Below, piece after piece: positions 19,237 through 26,092 of a stretch of 35,680 bases of DNA. The stretch lies in the NCBI GenBank assembly GCA_027730605.1, contig JAQCGN010000006.1, forward strand, positions 1-35,680. The letters run 5' to 3'. How positions within the stretch are numbered: position 1 is the first letter of the stretch; each line of letters starts with the position of its first letter. Below the pieces are notes generated by a model that had not been told where the DNA came from, did not search any database, and saw only the letters and a list, made by a program, of their open reading frames with translations. Source of the DNA: Actinomycetota bacterium (GTDB lineage Bacteria; Actinomycetota; Actinomycetes; S36-B12; UBA5976). The position numbers and the translations under genes are program-made.

Positions 19237-20471
19237 ACCTCCCAGATATCAGATTTGATTCAATAGAAAGTGCGATTGAAGATTTCAAAAAAGGAAACGC
19301 CTTAGTTGTCGTTGATGACGAGGACAGGGAAAACGAAGGAAATCTCATTATCGCTGGATCTCTTGTCACAGATGATGCTATAAATTTTATGATAAAAAAT
19401 ACGACTGGTGTGATATCTGTTCCAATGCTGACCGAGGACCTTGATCGATTAGAGGTTCATCCCGTAACTATTGCGAAAGAAAATGAGAAAATTATTTCAT
19501 TAGCTGTTTCTGTGAGCGCTTCAAAAGCAAGGGGCTCTAAAAATTCCGCGGGAGATTTATGTACGACAATTAAAGTTTTGGCTGATAGAAATTCTAAGTC
19601 GAAAGATTTAGTTCAGCCCGGCACTGTTTTTCCACTTCGAGCTGCACAAGGTGGGGTATTAAGAAGAGCAGGTCATACAGAAGCCGGGGTTGACTTAGCT
19701 AAATTAGCTGGACTTAATTGTGTTGCAGTTCTTGCTGAATTAATCGAAGAGAATAAATCTATTAGGAAATTTGATTCAAGCTATAAATTTGCAAAAGAAA
19801 ATAATCTAAAGTTTATTTCTATCGCAGATCTTATTGCCTATCGTAGTAAGCACGAAAAACAGGTGGAATTAAAATCACAAAGTGATTTGCCGACTAAATT
19901 TGGAAATTTTAGAGCTTATGGTTATCGCTCACATATTGATGGTATTTCTCACCTGGCATTAACCGTGGGAGAAATAGGTAATGGCGAAGATGTTTTGGTA
20001 AGGGTTCATTCAGAGTGTCTCACTGGTGATGTATTAGGTTCACTTCGCTGTGATTGCGGTGACCAATTGCAGTTAGCTATGAAAACAATTGCCAATCACG
20101 GTCGTGGAATAGTTCTATATGTCCGAGGCCACGAAGGACGAAGTATTGGATTATTGAATAAAATTGCTGCATATGGATTACAAGATGAAGGCATGGACAC
20201 AGTGCAAGCAAATGTCGAATTAGGACTTCCTGCAGATGCTAGAGATTATGGAACAGGCGCACAAATTCTTGTCGATCTTGGTGTGAAAACTATGCGACTT
20301 TTAACAAATAACCCGTCTAAGCGAGCAGGACTTGAAGGATATGGATTAAAAATTGTTGAACGTGTACCGTTGCTGGCACAAGCTAATGAGAAAAACATTG
20401 ACTATTTATCTACAAAAAAGAACAAAATGGGTCATGATCTTCCAAACGAATCGTTGAGGTCTAGTAAATGA
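19233..20471 (+). CDS. ribBA: RibBA: DHBP synthase domain (divergent) fused to GTP cyclohydrolase II
   Basis: The fusion supplies both riboflavin precursors. Residues about 1-205 are the RibB (3,4-dihydroxy-2-butanone 4-phosphate synthase) domain and about 207-400 the RibA domain. RibA is well conserved: SECLTGDVLGSLRCDCGDQL (zinc Cys), LLNKIAAYGLQDEG, ARDYGTGAQIL, LLTNNPSKRAGLEGYGL; EGRGIGL reads EGRSIGL. RibB keeps VVDDEDRENEG and RRAGHTEA (metal Glu and His) but differs at normally strict positions: EGD is EGN, the GLIC Cys is Ser (GVIS), and TGISAADR reads SKNSAGDL. RibB may be weakened or altered; this is inference. It overlaps ribE and ribH by 4 bases each. Confidence 0.93.
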   Translation: MNLPDIRFDSIESAIEDFKKGNALVVVDDEDRENEGNLIIAGSLVTDDAINFMIKNTTGVISVPMLTEDLDRLEVHPVTIAKENEKIISLAVSVSASKARGSKNSAGDLCTTIKVLADRNSKSKDLVQPGTVFPLRAAQGGVLRRAGHTEAGVDLAKLAGLNCVAVLAELIEENKSIRKFDSSYKFAKENNLKFISIADLIAYRSKHEKQVELKSQSDLPTKFGNFRAYGYRSHIDGISHLALTVGEIGNGEDVLVRVHSECLTGDVLGSLRCDCGDQLQLAMKTIANHGRGIVLYVRGHEGRSIGLLNKIAAYGLQDEGMDTVQANVELGLPADARDYGTGAQILVDLGVKTMRLLTNNPSKRAGLEGYGLKIVERVPLLAQANEKNIDYLSTKKNKMGHDLPNESLRSSK

Positions 20472-20941
20472 CAAGTCAAAGAATTCCTCAAATCAAGTTG
20501 GAAAAAGTTAAGAAATCATCAAAGATTGCTGTGATCACCGCAATTTGGAATCGTGACTTAACTGAAAAAATGGAAGAGCAATGCCTTAAAACTTTGAAAG
20601 GCTATGGAATCAAGCCAACCTCAATCCAAGTATCTGGATCATTTGAACTAATAGCAGCAGCAAGAAATGCGATTTTAAAAAAATATGATGCGGTTATCGT
20701 TCTTGGAGTTGTGTTACGTGGAGAGACCCCTCATTTTGAATACATCTCTGTGGCTGTAACAAATGGAATTACTCAAATTACTGCTGAGAGTGGAAAACCA
20801 ATAGGTTTTGGTGTTTTGACTTGTGATAACTACGAACAGGCTAAAGCCAGGGCAGGTTTTGAAGGATCAATTGAAAATAAAGGTCAAGAGTGTGCCATTG
20901 CTGTCTTGCTCAGTCTCAGCGAACATAAGAAGTTGGGTTAA
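20468..20941 (+). CDS. ribH: 6,7-dimethyl-8-ribityllumazine synthase
   Basis: Condenses DHBP with the ribitylamino-pyrimidine to form lumazine, the substrate of RibE; the family forms pentamers or 60-mer capsids. The 157-residue protein has the substrate-binding VSGSFELIAAAR, LGVVLRGETPHFEYI with the catalytic His, GFGVLTCDNYEQA, and NKGQECA. The start overlaps the ribBA stop (ATGA). It closes the riboflavin group; a 59-base AT-rich gap separates it from hisE. Confidence 0.97.
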   Translation: MTSQRIPQIKLEKVKKSSKIAVITAIWNRDLTEKMEEQCLKTLKGYGIKPTSIQVSGSFELIAAARNAILKKYDAVIVLGVVLRGETPHFEYISVAVTNGITQITAESGKPIGFGVLTCDNYEQAKARAGFEGSIENKGQECAIAVLLSLSEHKKLG

Positions 20942-21000
20942 TAACTTTCTTCGATATTCATTGCGTTATCCTTTATTTATAGATATTGGGAAGAGGAATA

Positions 21001-21264
21001 ATGAAATCATTTGATCAATTATGGATGGAACTTAATACCAAAGCTGCTGCAAATGATGAGACCTCAGCAAGTGTAAAATTAGTTAACCAAGGTGTTCATG
21101 CAGTTGGGAAAAAGGTTGTGGAAGAAGCAAGTGAAGCGTGGATGGCTTGTGAACATGAAGATAAAGACAGAGCAGCAACAGAGATTTCTCAGTTGCTTTA
21201 CCAAACACAATTATTAATGATTGCCTCAAAGGTAAGTCTTGACGATGTATATAAGAAATTGTAA
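21001..21264 (+). CDS. hisE: Phosphoribosyl-ATP pyrophosphohydrolase
   Basis: Second step of histidine synthesis, hydrolysing PR-ATP to PR-AMP. The 87-residue protein has the MazG-like all-alpha motif GKKVVEEASEAWMA and EISQLLYQTQLLM. I start it at ATG 21001, which has GAGG a few bases upstream; the track's TTG 20986 would place that ribosome-binding site inside the gene. It is followed after 6 bases by hisG. The ribH-hisE-hisG junction is conserved in actinobacteria. The upstream gap has TATAGA-like sequence but no convincing -35. Confidence 0.95.
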   Translation: MKSFDQLWMELNTKAAANDETSASVKLVNQGVHAVGKKVVEEASEAWMACEHEDKDRAATEISQLLYQTQLLMIASKVSLDDVYKKL

Positions 21265-21270
21265 ATAATT

Positions 21271-22119
21271 ATGTTAAAAATTGCGATTCCTAATAAAGGC
21301 CAACTAGCTGATCCCACACAAAAATTATTAAGAGAAGCAGGTTATTTAAGAAGTCATCACCCTCGTGATTTAGTGGTAAGTGACCCAGAAAATGATGTTG
21401 AATTTTTCTTTCTTAGACCACGCGATGTTGCAACATATGTGGGAGAGGGAACCTTAGATTTTGGGATTACCGGAAAAGATTTATTGCTGGATTCCAAATC
21501 TAAAGCCAATTCAATCATGGATTTAGGATTTGGACAGTCAAGTTTTAGAATTGCCATGCCATCAATTAAAGACACAAAAGATATTTCATCGTTAAATAAT
21601 TTGAGAATAGCCACAAGTTATCCAAATATACTTAAAGATTGGTTAACTAAATCAGGCCTCAAGGCAGAAATAGTTGTGTTAGATGGAGCTGTAGAAAATG
21701 CAGTTCGATTAGGTGTTGCTGATGCAGTAGCTGATGTAGTCGATACTGGGACAACTTTGAAGCAGGCAGGTTTAGTGATTCTTGGTGAACCAATCTTACA
21801 AAGTCAAGCCGTGTTGTTAAAAGGAAAAAATACGAAAGACTCAATTGAGACTGATAACTTTATTCGAAGAGTTTCAAGTGTGTTAGTTGCAAGAGAATAC
21901 GTGATGGTAGATTACGACATTGAGCAATTTAAAGTCGAGCAAGCTTCAAAAATAACTCCTGGTATTGAATCACCAACGATTTCTCCTTTGCATGAATCTG
22001 GTTGGGTCGCAGTGCGAGCCATGACAAAAAGAAAAGAAATGCATAAAGTCATGGATGAGCTTTACGCAATTGGGGCAAAGGGAGTAATAGTCACAGAAAT
22101 AATGGCTTGTCGTCTCTAG
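21271..22119 (+). CDS. hisG: ATP phosphoribosyltransferase, long form
   Basis: Commits PRPP and ATP to histidine synthesis. The 282-residue length and a C-terminal ACT-like regulatory domain (about residues 210-282) mark the HisZ-independent long form, usually inhibited by histidine. Motifs are MLKIAIPNKGQL at the N-terminus, DFGITGKDLL, and the PRPP loop DVVDTGTTLKQAGL. The C-terminus reads AKGVIVTEIMACRL, typical of the family. The ribosome-binding site is weak. The 3' end overlaps the TTG start of the following SseB-like gene by 13 bases. Confidence 0.96.
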   Translation: MLKIAIPNKGQLADPTQKLLREAGYLRSHHPRDLVVSDPENDVEFFFLRPRDVATYVGEGTLDFGITGKDLLLDSKSKANSIMDLGFGQSSFRIAMPSIKDTKDISSLNNLRIATSYPNILKDWLTKSGLKAEIVVLDGAVENAVRLGVADAVADVVDTGTTLKQAGLVILGEPILQSQAVLLKGKNTKDSIETDNFIRRVSSVLVAREYVMVDYDIEQFKVEQASKITPGIESPTISPLHESGWVAVRAMTKRKEMHKVMDELYAIGAKGVIVTEIMACRL

Positions 22120-22739
22120 ATTTAACAAAAGACAAGGGCGATGCAGACCCAGTCTTAATTCAATTTCTCAATTCTAAGCAGTCAACCAGAGAACAAGTGT
22201 TCAATTATCTGACCACTTGCCGCTTAATAGGTGCGATAGTAGCCGAAAAAAAAGACGAAGTAGAAATGATGCAAGCACTTTTTAAATCAAATGATGGCAG
22301 AGTCGCCATGCCTGTTTTCACCAGTTTGCATCAGTTATCTATTTGGAATAAGGATGCTCGAGCTTTACCCAAGAAAATGACAGATTTTGTAAAATCTGCA
22401 CTTGAACAGAATATTGACGCGGTCATTATCGATATTTCTGCTACACACCGGTATGTAATTGAACAGCATGAGTTCTTTTTGTTGTTGCAAGATGAATTCT
22501 CACTAGTTCATCAGAATGAGAAAGTGATAGAGGCAATACAAAGTATTTGCAAAATCTATCCACAAATCAAAGATGTAATCATTGAGCAAGGGCAAGACTG
22601 TGACCTAAAAATAACCCTTCAAGCACAACAGATGAAACCAGAAGTAGTCGTGGAAATAGCAAACTTAATCAGCAACCACGAGGTAATCAGACAAAAAGCC
22701 CCCCGAGGTGCTGATTTATTTCTCAGTCCTGCGCTCTGA
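22107..22739 (+). CDS. SseB family N-terminal domain protein, function unknown
   Basis: The 210-residue protein resembles the SseB N-terminal domain proteins that actinobacteria often encode just before infC. The match is in the middle: GRVAMPVFTSLHQLSIWNKDARALP, followed by NIDAVIIDISATHRYVIEQHEFFLLL. The N-terminal part has CRLIGAIVAEKKDE, also usual for the family. There is no signal peptide, membrane segment or recognisable catalytic motif. The C-terminal 60 residues (VVVEIANLISNHEVIRQ) are alpha/beta and unassigned. The only good upstream start is TTG 22107, inside hisG; the next in-frame candidate, a GTG about 30 codons on, would cut the domain. SseB in Salmonella is an unrelated effector-system name for some proteins, so the name implies no role here. 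Confidence 0.75.
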   Translation: MSSLDLTKDKGDADPVLIQFLNSKQSTREQVFNYLTTCRLIGAIVAEKKDEVEMMQALFKSNDGRVAMPVFTSLHQLSIWNKDARALPKKMTDFVKSALEQNIDAVIIDISATHRYVIEQHEFFLLLQDEFSLVHQNEKVIEAIQSICKIYPQIKDVIIEQGQDCDLKITLQAQQMKPEVVVEIANLISNHEVIRQKAPRGADLFLSPAL

Positions 22740-22925
22740 TAATCTGTGAAATAACCAATCGCCAACCGGCGAAGCACAAGCGGAGACATCTCCCACCTGC
22801 TAGATCGCTTGAAAGATCTTTCGGGTAAGAAGACGATAGTGATTGTTAGAAAAACTAGAGTCGCAGTTCTTTAGCGTGTGCCACTTTAAATATTTAAAGT
22901 GGGGACAGCAAACAAAGGAGTAGGT
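22737..22925 (+). promoter_or_regulatory. Probable structured 5' leader of infC-rpmI-rplT
   Basis: At 186 bases this is the largest gap without a gene in the window, and it is rich in short inverted repeats. In order: TCGCC-aacc-GGCGA (22759-22772), GGAG-acat-CTCC (22782-22793), AGATC-gcttgaaa-GATCT (22802-22819), which competes with the palindrome GAAAGATCTTTC (22811-22822), and a perfect 22-nt palindrome at 22881-22902. GATAAT at 22738 is a possible -10 but has no -35. IF3 and L20 operons are autoregulated in other bacteria, so a leader is plausible; that this one is regulatory is inference. I recognise no named Rfam leader. Confidence 0.5.
22881..22902 (+). repeat. Perfect 22-nt palindrome upstream of infC ribosome-binding site
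   Basis: The left arm CCACTTTAAAT is exactly mirrored, giving an 11-bp dyad with no mismatch. As RNA it folds to a 9-bp stem with an AUAU loop, ending 11 bases before the AAAGGAG of infC. The alternative GTG start in the ORF track lies inside this palindrome, which argues against that start. No U-tract follows, so it is not a classical terminator. It could be a protein-binding site or an mRNA structure controlling infC translation. Confidence 0.7.
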
Positions 22926-23510
22926 ATCAGCGTAGAACCACGGATCAATGATCGGATCCGCGTACCTGAAGTGCGCTTAGTTGGACCAAACGGAGAACAA
23001 ATTGGTGTTACTCGAATTGAAGATGCAATTCGAATGGCAATGGAAAATGATTTGGATCTTGTAGAAGTAGCACCAGAAGCTAGGCCACCAGTGGCAAAGA
23101 TTATGGACTACGGAAAGTTCAAATATCAAGAAGCACTAAAGGCTCGCGAAAACAGACGCAGTCAGGTTAATGCGGTTGTTAAAGAAATGAAACTTCGTCC
23201 GAGAATTGAAAGTCACGACTACGACACCAAGAAGAATCATATAGAAAGATTTCTTTTAGGTGGCGACAAAGTCAAAGTGACAATCATGTTTCGTGGTCGT
23301 GAACAATCTCGTCCAGAAATGGGATACAAATTGCTGGCTCGTTTAGCAGAAGACCTCGCTGAAGTAAGCATTGTCGAATTTGCCCCCAAACAAGATGGTC
23401 GAAACATGGTCATGGTTTTAGCGCCTAACAGAAGAAAATCTGATGCAGTCCGAGCCAAGCAAGTGGCAAAAGACAAATCAGATAAAAAACTTGATACTGA
23501 AAAACTTTAG
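22926..23510 (+). CDS. infC: Translation initiation factor IF-3 with ATC start codon
   Basis: IF3 prevents premature 30S-50S joining and proofreads the start codon and initiator tRNA. The N-domain ([41 protein letters not shown]) and C-domain ([45 protein letters not shown]) are complete; the last about 25 residues are a charged tail. The track begins at GTG 22899, but AAAGGAG (22914-22920) sits 5 bases before ATC 22926, and the protein from there ([10 protein letters not shown]) matches actinobacterial IF3 N-termini. Rare AUU/AUC starts are a known infC trait, because IF3 discriminates against them and so limits its own synthesis. From ATC the protein has 194 residues. Confidence 0.92.
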   Translation: MSVEPRINDRIRVPEVRLVGPNGEQIGVTRIEDAIRMAMENDLDLVEVAPEARPPVAKIMDYGKFKYQEALKARENRRSQVNAVVKEMKLRPRIESHDYDTKKNHIERFLLGGDKVKVTIMFRGREQSRPEMGYKLLARLAEDLAEVSIVEFAPKQDGRNMVMVLAPNRRKSDAVRAKQVAKDKSDKKLDTEKL

Positions 23511-23525
23511 GGAATAGGAATAGTT

Positions 23526-23723
23526 ATGCCGAAGATGAAAACACACAGTGGCGCTAAAAAGCGTTTCAAAAGAACTGGTACAGGAAAGATCACCCATGAA
23601 AGAGCTGGTCGAAGACACTTACTTGAGTCAAAATCAAGTAAAAGAACAAGACGTTTAGCTAACGAGCAACAGTTGGCACCCGGAGATAGCAAAAAAGCAG
23701 AACGCATGTTGGGTTTGCGTTAA
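23526..23723 (+). CDS. rpmI: 50S ribosomal protein L35
   Basis: The 65-residue basic protein of the large subunit begins [20 protein letters not shown] and contains the [16 protein letters not shown] core. GGGAATAGGAA provides a ribosome-binding site before ATG 23526. It lies between infC and rplT in the conserved infC-rpmI-rplT order. In Bacillus and E. coli the trio is controlled by L20 or IF3; whether that applies here cannot be seen beyond the leader described upstream. Confidence 0.98.
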   Translation: MPKMKTHSGAKKRFKRTGTGKITHERAGRRHLLESKSSKRTRRLANEQQLAPGDSKKAERMLGLR

Positions 23724-23750
23724 AAACTTTAATAAGAAAGGAAGAGAAAA

Positions 23751-24116
23751 ATGGCACGTGTAAAAAGAGCTGTTAACGCGCATAAGAAACGTCGCGTCGT
23801 TATGGAAGAGGCGAAAGGTTACAGAGGTCAGCGTTCTCGTCTGTACCGAAAAGCTAAAGAACAAATCCTTCATTCACGCGTTTATTCTTTCAATGACCGT
23901 CGTGAGAAAAAAGGTGACTTTAGACGACTTTGGATTACAAGAATCAATGCAGCAGTTAGAGACAACGGATTGACTTACAATCGATTCATCCAAGGTTTAA
24001 ACGTTGCCGGAATAGAAGTTGATCGTCGCATGTTAAGTGAGATGGCAACCAATGATCCTCAGGCTTTCAAAGCAATAGTTGATGTAGCACGCTCCGCAAT
24101 TGTCAAAGCGTCCTAA
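23751..24116 (+). CDS. rplT: 50S ribosomal protein L20
   Basis: The 121-residue early-assembly protein binds 23S rRNA and, in other bacteria, represses its own operon. It has the basic N-terminal extension [15 protein letters not shown], the [15 protein letters not shown] helix, and the C-terminal [24 protein letters not shown] domain. GGAAGAG supplies a ribosome-binding site. Its 3' end overlaps the TTG-started methyltransferase frame by up to 17 bases, and a long hairpin begins 12 bases after the stop. Confidence 0.98.
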   Translation: MARVKRAVNAHKKRRVVMEEAKGYRGQRSRLYRKAKEQILHSRVYSFNDRREKKGDFRRLWITRINAAVRDNGLTYNRFIQGLNVAGIEVDRRMLSEMATNDPQAFKAIVDVARSAIVKAS

Positions 24117-24930
24117 CAACGAAAATTCTTTGTCGGCCGAATCAAGTGCCTTAACGATTCGGTCGACAAAAGTGTCAAATGCTTTAGAGCTTTTAAATAA
24201 ACGAGATCGCGAATTAAGTTCAGAGTTCCTAGTTGAGGGAGCTCATGGCGTAGAAGAAGTTATCGCCGCTAATTTGGCTACGCAAATTTTTGTCACTAAG
24301 GAATTCGCACTCGCAAATAATGTTTTGATGAGTAAAGCTGCAAATGCTAGAATTTCTATTTTTGAAACTGACCCAATTGCAATTGAAAAACTAAGTGAAA
24401 CCTTAAGTCCACAAGGAATTGTGGCAGTAGCAGCATATGTTGCAAAGGATCTAGAAAAAGAAGATTTATTGAATGCTAATTTTGTAGTTGTTTTATCCAA
24501 TGTGAGAGAACCAGGAAACGCTGGATCTATCATCAGAGTTGCCGATGCTGCAGGAGCAGATCTTGTAATTTTTGCAGGAACTTGTGTTGATCCCCACAAT
24601 GGCAAAGTAGTGCGGTCAAGTGCGGGAAGCATTTTTAATGTCAAAGTAAGACAAGCAGATGATGTTGCTGAAACTCTTCGCGCCTTAACCCAAACAAATC
24701 ACAATATTTATATCGCCGATGGAAATGCGCAGATGTCTTGGAGTGATATTGACTTGAAAAATCCAGTTGCCTGGGTGTTAGGAAATGAAGCTTGGGGTGT
24801 GTCAAACGAGGATGCACCCGTTGGGCAAAGGGTTGCCATCCCAATTTATGGCAAGGCTGAATCACTCAATGTCGCCACAGCAGCAGCTTTGTGTCTGTAT
24901 GAGACCGCAAAAAGTCGTGCTGGCAATTAG
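24100..24930 (+). CDS. TrmH/SpoU-family RNA 2'-O-methyltransferase
   Basis: A SPOUT (knotted) RNA ribose methyltransferase like those found between rplT and pheS in actinobacteria. The N-terminal substrate-binding domain carries [15 protein letters not shown] and [12 protein letters not shown]. The SPOUT motifs are [21 protein letters not shown] (motif 1), [12 protein letters not shown] (motif 2) and [21 protein letters not shown] (motif 3), the last binding SAM in the knot. The exact RNA target is unknown. The start is uncertain: TTG 24100 overlaps rplT, TTG 24130 lies within a 15-bp hairpin, and GTG 24172 directly follows it but would remove conserved residues. No clear ribosome-binding site precedes any of them. 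Confidence 0.88.
   Translation: MSKRPNNENSLSAESSALTIRSTKVSNALELLNKRDRELSSEFLVEGAHGVEEVIAANLATQIFVTKEFALANNVLMSKAANARISIFETDPIAIEKLSETLSPQGIVAVAAYVAKDLEKEDLLNANFVVVLSNVREPGNAGSIIRVADAAGADLVIFAGTCVDPHNGKVVRSSAGSIFNVKVRQADDVAETLRALTQTNHNIYIADGNAQMSWSDIDLKNPVAWVLGNEAWGVSNEDAPVGQRVAIPIYGKAESLNVATAAALCLYETAKSRAGN
24129..24170 (+). promoter_or_regulatory. 15-bp stem hairpin across the 5' end of the RNA methyltransferase gene
   Basis: Left arm TTTGTCGGCCGAATC (24129-24143) and right arm GATTCGGTCGACAAA (24156-24170) pair over 15 positions, 14 Watson-Crick and one G-U in RNA, around a 12-base loop. It starts 12 bases after the rplT stop. The following sequence is not T-rich, so a standard intrinsic terminator is unlikely; a tailless terminator, an mRNA processing site, or a structure masking the TTG 24130 start are options. 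The stem also encodes residues [14 protein letters not shown] of the methyltransferase. Confidence 0.7.
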
Positions 24931-24994
24931 AATAAAAAAGACTTAACTGCAAGAAAGCAAACAAGTTTTTCACTTTGAGGAGTTTGGATAAGAA

Positions 24995-26092
24995 ATGTCG
25001 GATATAAATTCCACTGCTCTTAGCCATGAATCTATTGCCACTGCACTAGCCAAAGCGCTGTCGGAGATTGAATCAGCAAAAAATCTTGATGAATTAAAGA
25101 CAGTTCGAATAAATCATGCTGGAGATAAATCCGAAATTGCACTCGCTAATAGAACAATAGGAAGTTTGCAGGGGGCCGAAAAGGCAGAAGTTGGAAAAAG
25201 AATTGGTGAGGCCCGAAATCAAATAAGAATTGCACTTGATCAAAGAACTGATGAACTTCAAAGTGAACGCGAAGAAAGCATTCTGATTGAGGAAAAAGTT
25301 GATGTTACTCAAGTCCTTGCTAGTGGTAGAAGGAACTCACAAGCAGTAGGAGCAAGACATCCTTTAACAACAATTGCCGAACATATCTCTGATGTCTTTA
25401 TAGCAATGGGATACGAAGTTGCGGAAGGTCCAGAAGCTGAAGCTGAATGGTTTAATTTTGACGCTTTAAATATTTCTGAAGATCATCCTTCTAGAAGTTC
25501 AACTGACACATTTTACTTAGAATCACTTGATTCTGGTGTGGTTTTAAGAACCCAAACTTCACCTGTGCAAATGAGAGCCATGCTGGAAAGCAAACCACCA
25601 ATTTATGTTATTGCACCAGGAAAAGTTTTCAGAACAGATGAGTTAGATGCAACTCACACACCCGTATTTCATCAAGTTGAAGGACTAGCCGTTGACAAAA
25701 ACTTAACGATGTCAGACTTGAAAGGGACTCTTGATCATTTTGCTAAATCAATGTTTGGTCCTGGTATTGAAACAAGATTTAGGCCGTCATTTTTTCCATT
25801 TACTGAACCCAGCGCAGAACTAGATTTAAAGTGTTTTGTTTGCAAGGGTAAATCAAATAAAAAGAATAATTGCAAAACTTGTCGGAATGAAGGTTGGATT
25901 GAATGGGGCGGTTGTGGAATGGTCAACCCTAATGTTTTAGAAACAGCTGGCATAGATTCAACTAAATTCTCAGGTTTTGCTTTTGGAATTGGTTTAGAAA
26001 GAACTCTGATGTTTAGATATGGAATTACCGATATGCATGATTTAGTTGAGGCCGACATTCGCTTCACTTCAAGATTTGGTTTAGGCATATAG
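24995..26092 (+). CDS. pheS: Phenylalanyl-tRNA synthetase alpha subunit
   Basis: Catalytic alpha chain of the (alpha-beta)2 enzyme that charges tRNA-Phe. Residues about 1-95 form the helical coiled-coil arm, followed by the class II core with motif 2 (FRTDELDATHTPVFHQVEGL), SFFPFTEPSAELDLKC, and motif 3 (GFAFGIGLERTLMFRYGI). The insertion CFVCKGKSNKKNNCKTC has the CxxC...CxxC pattern I recall from actinobacterial PheS. Length is 365. An in-frame TAA just upstream fixes ATG 24995; AGGAG lies about 12 bases before it. The 64-base gap upstream shows no Phe-rich leader peptide or T-box that I can see. Confidence 0.97.
   Translation: MSDINSTALSHESIATALAKALSEIESAKNLDELKTVRINHAGDKSEIALANRTIGSLQGAEKAEVGKRIGEARNQIRIALDQRTDELQSEREESILIEEKVDVTQVLASGRRNSQAVGARHPLTTIAEHISDVFIAMGYEVAEGPEAEAEWFNFDALNISEDHPSRSSTDTFYLESLDSGVVLRTQTSPVQMRAMLESKPPIYVIAPGKVFRTDELDATHTPVFHQVEGLAVDKNLTMSDLKGTLDHFAKSMFGPGIETRFRPSFFPFTEPSAELDLKCFVCKGKSNKKNNCKTCRNEGWIEWGGCGMVNPNVLETAGIDSTKFSGFAFGIGLERTLMFRYGITDMHDLVEADIRFTSRFGLGI

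Noticed and set aside
20823-21014. Plus-strand ORF of 63 residues overlapping ribH and hisE
   Set aside because: Out of frame with ribH, no recognisable domain and no start signal; it is a frame shadow across the ribH-hisE gap.
24931-24994. Attenuator leader peptide for pheST
   Set aside because: The 64-base gap has no short ORF with a run of Phe codons and no terminator-like hairpin.
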